DNA of 6,007 bases from CAZKJL01 sp964611095 (GCA_964611095.1 CAZSWJ010000033.1:1-6007), one strand, 5' to 3'; shown: positions 1-5,702, numbered from the stretch's first letter. Made by a program: numbers and translations. Notes: generated by a model from the letters alone, not told the origin.

Positions 1-3
1 GCC

Positions 4-639
4 ATGAAAAAGATTCGCGATCTGCCAAACAGTGGACTCGATAGCCTCTTCATCGAAGGATTTGCCGATGGAGCTGTGCGAACCAAGATACGGGAATACC
101 GTCAGATTCATCGGCAGCTCATCACCAATCAACTCACGACGTTCATTCCGTTCGGAGGCTCGGACATTCGGCCCACGCGCGATGTGGTGGACCGCGAACT
201 GTGGAAACCGGAAAACATGGGGAAGACCACGAACCAGTTGGTGTACCCCAACTATGGCGGCAGGAGAACCGTGAAAGTATCTCCGCTGGCTCGCTTTGGT
301 GCCGGTTACATACTCTCGGAACTGCACGACGTCACGGTGCTCCCCACCGAAGACATGGCGCTCGATGCGCGTGCCGAGCAGGCGGAAATGAGTGGCAACC
401 CGAAAGAAATCGAGAAATGGGTGATGCAGGAGCGTGACAAGCAATTCCTCAAACTGATGCTTGAAAGCAAGCGCAGGCTCATGCACTTGCTCGTCGGTTA
501 CAACCACAATCTCACGGACGACATTGCGGCGGTGAACGCAAAAAACGATGAGCGACTATCGCACATCGTCATCAGCATGAAGAGCTTGCCCGACATCATC
601 AAACGAGCGGAAGAACACGCCAAGATAGTCACGAAGTAG
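4..639 (+). CDS. Uncharacterised 211-aa protein
   Basis: I do not recognise this protein. It has no signal peptide, no obvious membrane segment and no cysteine, so it is probably cytoplasmic. The first half (residues 1-115) has mixed composition with a Gly/Pro-rich patch (FIPFGG near 48-52, YPNYGG at 81-86). The second half (about 115-211) is strongly charged and looks largely alpha-helical, rich in Lys, Glu, Asp and Arg, for example around EIEKW and QERDKQF (135-148). The ATG at 4 is the first start visible, but only three bases precede it, so the true start could lie upstream and no ribosome binding site can be judged. It ends with TAG at 637-639, and the -10 box of the next gene follows 2 bp later. 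Codon use and density match the neighbours, so I take it as a real gene of unknown function. Confidence 0.75.
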   Translation: MKKIRDLPNSGLDSLFIEGFADGAVRTKIREYRQIHRQLITNQLTTFIPFGGSDIRPTRDVVDRELWKPENMGKTTNQLVYPNYGGRRTVKVSPLARFGAGYILSELHDVTVLPTEDMALDARAEQAEMSGNPKEIEKWVMQERDKQFLKLMLESKRRLMHLLVGYNHNLTDDIAAVNAKNDERLSHIVISMKSLPDIIKRAEEHAKIVTK

Positions 640-641
640 CT

Positions 642-647
642 TATACT
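642..647 (+). promoter_or_regulatory. Putative -10 box (TATACT) for a leaderless transglutaminase-like mRNA
   Basis: TATACT matches the sigma70 -10 consensus at 5 of 6 positions and sits in the 14-bp gap after the preceding stop codon. Only six bases separate it from the ATG at 654, so transcription would begin at or within a base or two of the start codon, giving a leaderless message. I see no convincing -35 hexamer at 16-18 bp. The same spacing recurs at other starts in this window, which strengthens an otherwise weak call. Confidence 0.5.
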
Positions 648-653
648 TCCGTC

Positions 654-1280
654 ATGGACGGACTCAGCTCTTCCGAACTCAAGATTCTTCGCTCGCTCCG
701 TACGCCGAAAAAAATTCAAGATTTCTTGGATACGCTTCCCATCAACTTCGAGGACGGTGGTGATACGTGCATGTCCCCTCGCAAAGTTCTCGAGACGCGC
801 ACGGCGCACTGCATGGAAGGCGCCATGCTCGCAGCACTCGCTCTGCGGCTCGCGGGCTGTACGCCTCTCGTGATGGACCTCAAGGTGACCGATGACGACT
901 TCGACCACGTCGTGGCGCTTTTTCAGGAACACGGCTGCTGGGGTGCCATCAGCAAAACGAATCATGGAACGCTGCGCTACCGCGATCCGATTTATAAAAA
1001 CATCCGTGAACTCGCGATGTCGTACTTCCATGAGTACACGACGAAGACAGGCAAGAAAGTGCTGCGCTCGTACTCGCGTCCCGTGGACCTATCGCGGTTC
1101 GACAAGCGCGGTTGGATGACCGCCGACGACGACGTGTGGTACGTCCCGGAATATCTTGATGATGTGAAGCACTACGACATCCTCACGGCTGCACAAACGA
1201 AAAACCTGCGTCCGGGCGACGCGATGGAACGCAAGCTCGGAACGCTCCTGGAGTGGAAAGCACAAGGAAAACGCAGCTGA
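654..1280 (+). CDS. Transglutaminase-like superfamily protein (208 aa)
   Basis: This is a small papain-fold protein of the transglutaminase-like superfamily, whose members act as cysteine peptidases, amidases or acyltransferases. The three catalytic landmarks are visible in the usual order: Cys53 in TAHCMEGA at the start of a hydrophobic helix (54-67), His85 in DFDHVVALF, and Asp111 in RYRDPIY. The segment before Cys53 (SPRKVLETRTAHC) resembles the lead-in to the catalytic helix in this superfamily. There is no signal peptide or membrane segment, so it should act in the cytoplasm. The substrate cannot be read from the sequence. The ATG at 654 was chosen because a TATACT box lies just upstream and no Shine-Dalgarno sequence is present. 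The TGA at 1278-1280 abuts the stop codon of the opposite gene. Family membership is fairly sure; the specific reaction is unknown. Confidence 0.8.
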   Translation: MDGLSSSELKILRSLRTPKKIQDFLDTLPINFEDGGDTCMSPRKVLETRTAHCMEGAMLAALALRLAGCTPLVMDLKVTDDDFDHVVALFQEHGCWGAISKTNHGTLRYRDPIYKNIRELAMSYFHEYTTKTGKKVLRSYSRPVDLSRFDKRGWMTADDDVWYVPEYLDDVKHYDILTAAQTKNLRPGDAMERKLGTLLEWKAQGKRS

Positions 1281-1688
1281 CTACTTGCAGCCGCCGAACA
1301 TGCACTTCACGCTGTTGCCGAGGCTGCTCATCATCGAGGCGAGGCTTTTCATCGTGGACATGAAGCTGCTGATGATGGAATCCATCCAACTTTTATCGAG
1401 CGTTGGGTCGACGGGCGCGCTGGAACTCATCGACGAGGACATGCTGGAGGATGAGGATGACTTAGCGCTGGAAGATGATGATGCTTTTAAGACGGGTTTG
1501 ATCGTGACCTTGGGCTTGTCGTTGATGATGCGTGCGTCGGTGGTGCAGCGGCCCGGGACAATGTGGTCATCGAGCGAGGTGCAGTGCTCCATGCCCGTAC
1601 AGTCGCTGGGGGAATAGCAAGCTGCGCCGAGGGCGAGGCCTTGCGTGGGAAGAATCAGGACAAAAATGGCAATGAGGAAGGTTCGCAT
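1281..1688 (-). CDS. Small secreted Cys-rich protein with poly-Ser linker (135 aa)
   Basis: The protein has four visible parts. Residues 1-23 are a signal peptide (MRT, a hydrophobic core FLIAIFVLIL, then an Ala/Gly-rich end). Residues 24-48 hold four cysteines spaced C-x5-C-x5-C-x11-C, with the pattern CYSPSDC...GRC resembling small disulfide-knit extracellular modules. Residues 70-90 are a serine linker of 17 Ser broken by Ala-Lys and two Met. Residues 97-135 form a Met/Ser-rich amphipathic segment ending in CMFGGC, which brings the total to six cysteines, perhaps three disulfides. Poly-Ser linkers are common in exported proteins of Peregrinibacteria-like CPR genomes. It is probably a surface or secreted protein; function unknown. 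The frame stays open upstream to 2468, but I chose the ATG at 1688 because the signal peptide starts there and upstream sequence is antisense to the DUF3048 gene. No classical lipobox precedes Cys24. Confidence 0.72.
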   Translation of the reverse strand: MRTFLIAIFVLILPTQGLALGAACYSPSDCTGMEHCTSLDDHIVPGRCTTDARIINDKPKVTIKPVLKASSSSSAKSSSSSSMSSSMSSSAPVDPTLDKSWMDSIISSFMSTMKSLASMMSSLGNSVKCMFGGCK

Positions 1689-1709
1689 GGCGCCAAGAGT
1701 AGGTACAAT
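1682..1709 (+). promoter_or_regulatory. Putative promoter of the DUF3048 lipoprotein gene
   Basis: A -10 box TACAAT (1704-1709, 5 of 6 to consensus) is preceded at 16 bp by TTCGCA (1682-1687, 4 of 6 to TTGACA). The expected transcription start, about 1716, lies only a few bases before the ATG at 1719, so the message would be leaderless or nearly so. The -35 part overlaps the start codon of the opposite gene (1686-1688). Confidence 0.45.
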
Positions 1710-1724
1710 GCGATCCCTATGCAA
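1696..1724 (-). promoter_or_regulatory. Weak putative promoter of the secreted Cys-rich protein gene
   Basis: On the minus strand TTGCAT (1724-1719) is followed after 17 bp by TACTCT (1701-1696), and the ATG comes 7 bp later at 1688. Both hexamers match consensus poorly (three positions each). The call rests mainly on spacing that again predicts a leaderless message. It interleaves with the promoter of the divergent lipoprotein gene, so the two could not be used at the same time. Confidence 0.25.
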
Positions 1725-2603
1725 ATGAAAAAGGCCTTCTTGCCACTGGCGCTCTGCCTGCTGCTCGCCGGCTGCGGCGAAGCGACGTACGTCGGCGTCA
1801 TGATCGACAACCACGAAGTGGCACGCGAGTACCAGCGGGGCGTGGAGAAGGCCGTGTTCGTGGAGGAGCAACTCGTTGAGGGCTTCCTGACGCGCTTCAT
1901 CGCCGTCTTCAATGTTGCCGACTTGCCGTCGTCCGTAGGCCCGGTTCGCTCGGTGCGACCGTATTTCATCACAGGCACGGCTCCCCTGCTGCCCGCGATC
2001 TTCCATGCGGGAGGAAGTCCCGAGGCGCTGGAGAAATTGGGAGCGAGTTCCACGGTCACCTCGTTCAACGCGCTCGCGCTCGACAAATATTTCGACTACG
2101 ACAAAGTGGCTCCCGCTCCGCACCACCGCTTCATCACGAAGGCGAACATGCTGGAACTTTTTTCGAGACTGAAGAATCCGAAAGCCGTGACACTCCCCTT
2201 CAATTACAGCAATCGCTTCCACGCCGATGAAGCAGCGACGAGCATCGCCATCAATCATCATAACCCCGTCCAGAACGTGACGTACTCGTACGACGCATGG
2301 ACCGGCGGTTACGACAAAATGAACCAAGGCGTTGCGCGTCCGCCCTCGCCCAGAAACATTCTGATTCTGGAGACGGTGGTGGAAGTCGTGGGCCCGCTGG
2401 GGCGACTCAGCGTGGACTTGGAAGGAAAAGGGAACGCGCTGCTCTTCCGGAACGGCGGCGTGCAGCACGGCACGTGGCGTAAGACCGGGGAAAAAGAATT
2501 CTTCACGTTCACGGACAACGACGGAAAAACCATGACGTTCCGCGACGGACAGATCTGGATGATCGTCTTGGATTCTCTGGAGCGCGTGACGTGGAAAGAA
2601 TAA
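1719..2603 (+). CDS. DUF3048 family lipoprotein (YerB-like, 294 aa)
   Basis: The N-terminus is a lipoprotein signal: MQMKK, a hydrophobic stretch, then the lipobox LAGC with Cys19 as the lipidated residue, so the mature protein should be tethered outside the cytoplasmic membrane. The next part carries the features of the DUF3048 N-terminal domain: VGVMIDNHEVAR (25-36), a VEGFLTRFIAVF block (53-64), GPVRSVRPYF (74-83) and a FHAGGSPEAL block (95-104). The C-terminal DUF3048 domain is visible in DAWTGGYDK (192-200), PRNILILET (211-219), GKGNALLFRNGG (236-247) and DGQIWMIVLD (276-285). B. subtilis YerB is a family member; its biochemical role is not firmly known to me. Length is slightly below the usual size but both domains are present. 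Start: ATG at 1719 or the in-frame ATG at 1725; there is no Shine-Dalgarno sequence. The TAA stop (2601-2603) lies in the A-tract of the convergent operon's terminator. Confidence 0.9.
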   Translation: MQMKKAFLPLALCLLLAGCGEATYVGVMIDNHEVAREYQRGVEKAVFVEEQLVEGFLTRFIAVFNVADLPSSVGPVRSVRPYFITGTAPLLPAIFHAGGSPEALEKLGASSTVTSFNALALDKYFDYDKVAPAPHHRFITKANMLELFSRLKNPKAVTLPFNYSNRFHADEAATSIAINHHNPVQNVTYSYDAWTGGYDKMNQGVARPPSPRNILILETVVEVVGPLGRLSVDLEGKGNALLFRNGGVQHGTWRKTGEKEFFTFTDNDGKTMTFRDGQIWMIVLDSLERVTWKE

Positions 2604-2639
2604 AAAAAATCGGCACCGCCACGATGATGGCGATGCCGA
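2602..2639 (-). terminator. Intrinsic terminator of the minus-strand operon
   Basis: Read on the minus strand, a 12-bp stem with a 6-base loop (2639-2628 pairing with 2621-2610) is followed directly by eight T residues (2609-2602). In minus-strand RNA every stem position pairs, with one G-U wobble. In plus-strand RNA the same position is a C-A mismatch and no T-run follows the hairpin. The terminator therefore works for the operon whose last stop codon is at 2655, not for the convergent DUF3048 gene, although its T-tract overlaps that gene's stop codon. Confidence 0.9.
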
Positions 2640-2654
2640 GTGAGATGCGCATGT

Positions 2655-3317
2655 TTACTGTTCGACGACCCTGAAACGGTTGTCTGCTCCGTCACGGACG
2701 TGCTCGGGCAAGTAGTGAAGGCTCCTGCTCGGCATGCGTGCCGTGAAGTTGTGGATGAGAGCGGAGCGAACGATCTGACCGGTGTCCTGCACGAACTGCG
2801 AGTAAAAAGTTTCCGGAACGTCCTGGATGATGGTTTTGTCGGGAACGACGAGGCGATCGGCGGGGTTGCCCGTTTGCTTGTACAAGTGAACGTCGAAGGC
2901 GCCGCTGATGAGCGCTTCGTGGATGTAACCGGGAGCGTGACCGTGCACGGGACTCTGGAAACCTTTGCCCCACAGAGCGAGCACCACTTCGGTGCCGGGC
3001 AGCAACTCACCGCCTTCCAGTTCCTGCGGCTCTTCGATGGCAAGGATGACGCGGCCGAATTCCCCGTCGGGGATCTCGGGCAAATCGAGCTGGTCGATGC
3101 GAGCGGTGACTTCATGGGCGATGGACGCCATGACGCGACGCGTGAGCTCCACCTCTTCAGCCGGGTTCGGGTGCTTGGCATCGATCTTGGGGAGCAGGCG
3201 CATCATGTGCTCGAAGCCGGGGCGGAACAGACGCGAACGAGGCGGCTGGTTCTCGGTCTTCATGAGATCGAGAAGTTCCTCGGGCCTGGTACTGGGTTCC
3301 ATATATTTCATCGACAT
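2655..3317 (-). CDS. Cysteine dioxygenase-like cupin (thiol dioxygenase family, 220 aa)
   Basis: This resembles cysteine dioxygenase-type cupins, non-haem iron enzymes that oxidise thiols such as cysteine or 3-mercaptopropionate to sulfinates. The first cupin motif is LALWGKGFQSPVHGH (113-127), giving His125 and His127 as two metal ligands, with Glu134 and Gly139 following. The second is ALIHNF (186-191), supplying His189 as the likely third ligand, followed by SRSLHYL (197-203), which matches the Ser-Leu-His segment of cysteine dioxygenase. Arg89 may correspond to the carboxylate-binding arginine. The position matching the mammalian crosslinked cysteine is Ile132. The tyrosine near the catalytic Ser-His sits one residue earlier than in the mammalian enzyme, so the substrate may differ. 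The first 80 residues are an additional charged, helical region. It is the last gene of the operon, 15 bp after its neighbour. The start is ATG 3317; ATG 3311 or 3302 would also fit, and none has a Shine-Dalgarno sequence. Confidence 0.72.
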   Translation of the reverse strand: MSMKYMEPSTRPEELLDLMKTENQPPRSRLFRPGFEHMMRLLPKIDAKHPNPAEEVELTRRVMASIAHEVTARIDQLDLPEIPDGEFGRVILAIEEPQELEGGELLPGTEVVLALWGKGFQSPVHGHAPGYIHEALISGAFDVHLYKQTGNPADRLVVPDKTIIQDVPETFYSQFVQDTGQIVRSALIHNFTARMPSRSLHYLPEHVRDGADNRFRVVEQ

Positions 3318-3332
3318 AAAGAAGGGGGGAAA

Positions 3333-4349
3333 TTATGGACGGCGAAATTCGGGAGCCACGTTGAATTCTTCGTAGAAACGAAGACGTGCGGCATCATCAA
3401 GCTTGAGCAGTACCAAGACTTCTTCGAGGGAATACTCCTCGAGCGGGGTCTGCATGCCGCTGGGAATCGGAAAAGGAATATCTTGAGGACGAAGACCGTG
3501 CGGCTTCTGGACCAAGCCTCCCGTGATAACGATGAAGTGATCACCGAGGGCTTTCACGTTTTGACTGCGGACCAAGTAGACGTCTCCAACGGCGGACCTC
3601 ATTGCCTCTTCGCCCGTCACACGGGTGACTTGTTCATGCGAAAGAGCGAACGATGTCTTTTCGTCATCTGCCTCCTCCGGGTGACATGCTTTGCAAATGG
3701 CCTCGCTCGCAGCCTCGGCCAAAATGAAGTCGGCGGCGGCGAGTTCGGATTGAATGCCCTGCCTCAAACCCTGGATCACGGTTTCACGAATGCCGTCGGT
3801 ATGCAAAAGAGGCGTATCGCTGATATCTGCTCCGATGGCGGCTATGAGAGTTTTTTCGATGACGTTGCGTCGCGCTGCGGTCTGGTGAATGACTTCATCG
3901 AGGTCTTCCCCGAGCTCATCGATATCGACGACATCGCCGAGTGAAGGGCGCATGATAGTGAGTGCGGACTGCAACGCCTGGGGCAACGGCGTCGCGGCAC
4001 TGTGGAGAACTTCCTGGTCGAAGGACAGCATTTCCCAGATCGCCGGTGCGTTCTTCCATTCCTTCGACGACAAATCGAACGTCTGCGCAAGAATACGGAT
4101 GGTATCGACGAGTGATGCCTCCAGTTCATTCTGGAGTGCAAGCAGGCGCTTGGAATCCAGCGACACAATGGGCATTTGCGGCAAGTGGTTCATCAGCCCT
4201 CCGATGCGGAGCCTCGAACGGTCGAACATCTCGGAGACGAGGTGGCTTTTCTCCGAACCTTGGGGCTTCAGCACGAGCGCATCGCGGATGTGCAGAAGCG
4301 TGGTCTCATCCGTAAAGCGAACCGGTGAATGATGGCGTGCTGGAGACAT
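3333..4349 (-). CDS. Uncharacterised 338-aa protein, middle gene of the operon
   Basis: I do not recognise this protein. It has no signal peptide or membrane segment and should be cytoplasmic. Residues 60-230 look mostly alpha-helical, with an acidic stretch at 142-153 (DIDELGEDLDEV) and Leu/Ala-rich helices around 165-215. A CKACHPEE motif (219-226) puts two cysteines and a histidine close together, which could bind a metal or be redox-active, though a single CxxC is weak evidence. Residues 250-282 look like beta-strands (VGDVYLV, HFIVITGGLV), then a Pro-rich link (285-303) and a C-terminal helical segment (304-332). Its ATG overlaps the stop codon of the upstream isocyanide synthase-like gene by one base (TAATG), implying translational coupling and probably a matched amount of both proteins. 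Position suggests a partner protein or an unrecognised tailoring enzyme in the same pathway. Confidence 0.82.
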   Translation of the reverse strand: MSPARHHSPVRFTDETTLLHIRDALVLKPQGSEKSHLVSEMFDRSRLRIGGLMNHLPQMPIVSLDSKRLLALQNELEASLVDTIRILAQTFDLSSKEWKNAPAIWEMLSFDQEVLHSAATPLPQALQSALTIMRPSLGDVVDIDELGEDLDEVIHQTAARRNVIEKTLIAAIGADISDTPLLHTDGIRETVIQGLRQGIQSELAAADFILAEAASEAICKACHPEEADDEKTSFALSHEQVTRVTGEEAMRSAVGDVYLVRSQNVKALGDHFIVITGGLVQKPHGLRPQDIPFPIPSGMQTPLEEYSLEEVLVLLKLDDAARLRFYEEFNVAPEFRRP

Positions 4350-5644
4350 TAAGAACGGGGAACGAGAACGAAGGGGTGATGATTGCTTCCGAAAGAGAAC
4401 TGATCTTCAGGCAGACAAATGCCGGACATTTCCGGCACGCGCTCGAGGTCGGCACGGAAGCGAACGCGCACTCCATCGATGGCCATTCTGCCTTGCGTAG
4501 GTTGCATGATGCCCTGTCCGTGATGAGGAAACACGTCGTTCGTGGCGTTGTTGACGGCGTACAAACCGATTTGGCCGGACTTGGGGTGTACCGTTGCACG
4601 AAGTGCGGCCGGTGCGATGTGGTTGATGGCGCCCGCTTCTTTGATGGCGTCATACACGGCAATGTATCGCAACGTGCAGTTGAGCGACTCCTGAACGAAG
4701 TGACGTCGGATCTCAAAGGCACGCGGAGACGCTGCCCCAAGTTCCGCATCGGTAAGGACGGAAAAGGCCAAGCGGACTTCTTCGACCCCGATGTCGGACG
4801 TATCCACGGGGATGGAAAGACAAATGCTGGCACGAAGCTTGGTGACGAATGACGTGATGGCGGCATCGCCCTGCAAGAACCCTTCTTTCACGCGGTCCAA
4901 GTGCTTCGTTGTTCGTTCACGATGATCCGGCGGGTAAAATGACGTTTCATCGAGCAATCGCACGGAATCCTGAATGCCGAGCGCTGAGCACAGGGCATGC
5001 AGATTTTGATGATAACCTGCAGCCTGATCTTCGCCGTAGCCGAAGGCATACGCATACTTTTTTCCGTCGCAGGCGATGTGAATGACCGCGCCCGGGGGAT
5101 ACATTTCTCGAATGGCTTGTGAAATTTCGTAGAAACGAAGTAGTGACGCCATTTCGGAAATATCCACTTCGCTGCCGGTTTCGGCAAATGTCTTCAGCGG
5201 ATTCTGGACCTTGTAACCGAAGAAACTCAGGACCATTTCCACGGGTCGGTCGGCAAGAATGGCTTCGGTGAGTTTCGCCAAAAATTCCGGCTTCGCATCC
5301 TGAATGAACTGGACGGGACCGCGACGATAACGACTCATGCTGAGCAGGCCGAGAATGCGTTCGGCCGTGGCCTGGGCACGCTCCAGCTCGGAAGATTGAT
5401 CGAGTTTAGGAATCGCATAACGCTTCCTTGCTTCACCGGCACGCTTCGTTGCGTGCTCATCGACTTGATTGCGGAAATCACCGAGATCGAGCGTGCCGGG
5501 TGTCAGAGTAATGGGGCTGTACACATCGTTCGGCAGCAAAGGCTTCTCGAAACGGTGCACGCTGATGGCAGCCTCCGTGGTCATGGGACCGGGAACGGAA
5601 TCTGGCACGGCCGGTTCGCAATTGTTCTCGGGAGACATGGACAT
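4349..5644 (-). CDS. Isocyanide synthase-like protein (PvcA/IsnA/DIT1 family, 431 aa)
   Basis: The core resembles the pyoverdine/dityrosine family. PvcA/IsnA members convert the amino group of an amino acid (Tyr or Trp in known cases) into an isocyanide using ribulose 5-phosphate; yeast Dit1 acts in dityrosine formation. Family-like blocks in order: ILGLLSMSRYRRG (97-109); a RPVEMVLSFFGYKVQNPLKT stretch (133-152), like the family's PI..VLP.FP.K.PN; Asp161/Glu164 before a helix; YPPGAVIHIACDGKKYA (182-198), like the pGa..ti.sDG signature; ALRATVHPKSGQIGLY (347-362), like the RLSIHP..GKIG block; and FPHHGQG (372-378), like the family's PWHG region. It exceeds PvcA by about 100 residues, mostly an N-terminal extension (1-90) without clear features. 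It is probably cytoplasmic. It is first in the operon behind a strong promoter. Start ATG 5644 (or 5638) has no Shine-Dalgarno. Family membership rests on motifs recalled by eye; the substrate is unknown. Confidence 0.75.
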   Translation of the reverse strand: MSMSPENNCEPAVPDSVPGPMTTEAAISVHRFEKPLLPNDVYSPITLTPGTLDLGDFRNQVDEHATKRAGEARKRYAIPKLDQSSELERAQATAERILGLLSMSRYRRGPVQFIQDAKPEFLAKLTEAILADRPVEMVLSFFGYKVQNPLKTFAETGSEVDISEMASLLRFYEISQAIREMYPPGAVIHIACDGKKYAYAFGYGEDQAAGYHQNLHALCSALGIQDSVRLLDETSFYPPDHRERTTKHLDRVKEGFLQGDAAITSFVTKLRASICLSIPVDTSDIGVEEVRLAFSVLTDAELGAASPRAFEIRRHFVQESLNCTLRYIAVYDAIKEAGAINHIAPAALRATVHPKSGQIGLYAVNNATNDVFPHHGQGIMQPTQGRMAIDGVRVRFRADLERVPEMSGICLPEDQFSFGSNHHPFVLVPRS

Positions 5645-5670
5645 GATGTAGCGAAGAAGAATGGTGATGT

Positions 5671-5699
5671 ATTTTAAAATATTAATAGATATATGTCAA
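5671..5699 (-). promoter_or_regulatory. Sigma70-type promoter of the three-gene operon
   Basis: On the minus strand a perfect TTGACA (5699-5694) is followed after exactly 17 bp by TAAAAT (5676-5671; 5 of 6 to TATAAT). The predicted transcription start is near 5664, leaving a leader of about 20 bases that has no Shine-Dalgarno sequence and is pyrimidine-rich. The -10 box lies inside a perfect 12-bp palindrome, TATTTTAAAATA (5670-5681), and the spacer is very AT-rich. This is the best promoter in the window. Confidence 0.85.
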
Positions 5700-5702
5700 T
5701 AT

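Noticed and set aside
498..1031. 177-aa minus-strand frame across the first two genes
   Set aside because: It overlaps the catalytic Cys/His region of the transglutaminase-like gene on the opposite strand and has no recognisable features.
1285..1617. 110-aa plus-strand frame rich in Glu/Asp/Leu
   Set aside because: It is the antisense of the serine linker and signal peptide of the minus-strand gene, which has the coherent protein architecture.
1563..1718. Longer DUF3048 protein starting at 1563
   Set aside because: It would place 52 residues before the lipoprotein signal and overlap the divergent gene. The lipobox at the right distance from ATG 1719 decides the start.
1689..2468. Upstream extension of the secreted Cys-rich protein to a 395-aa frame
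   Set aside because: The extra 260 residues are antisense to the well-supported DUF3048 gene and would bury the signal peptide in the middle of the protein.
2640..3944. A 434-aa plus-strand open frame antisense to the cupin and 338-aa genes
   Set aside because: It runs across two minus-strand genes that have recognisable motifs (cupin His residues), translational coupling, a promoter and a terminator. The plus-strand translation shows no family motif, and its start lies in the operon's trailing region. It is a GC-driven shadow.
4325..4852. 175-aa plus-strand frame inside the isocyanide synthase-like gene
   Set aside because: It lies antisense to conserved family blocks of the 431-aa protein and shows no domain of its own.
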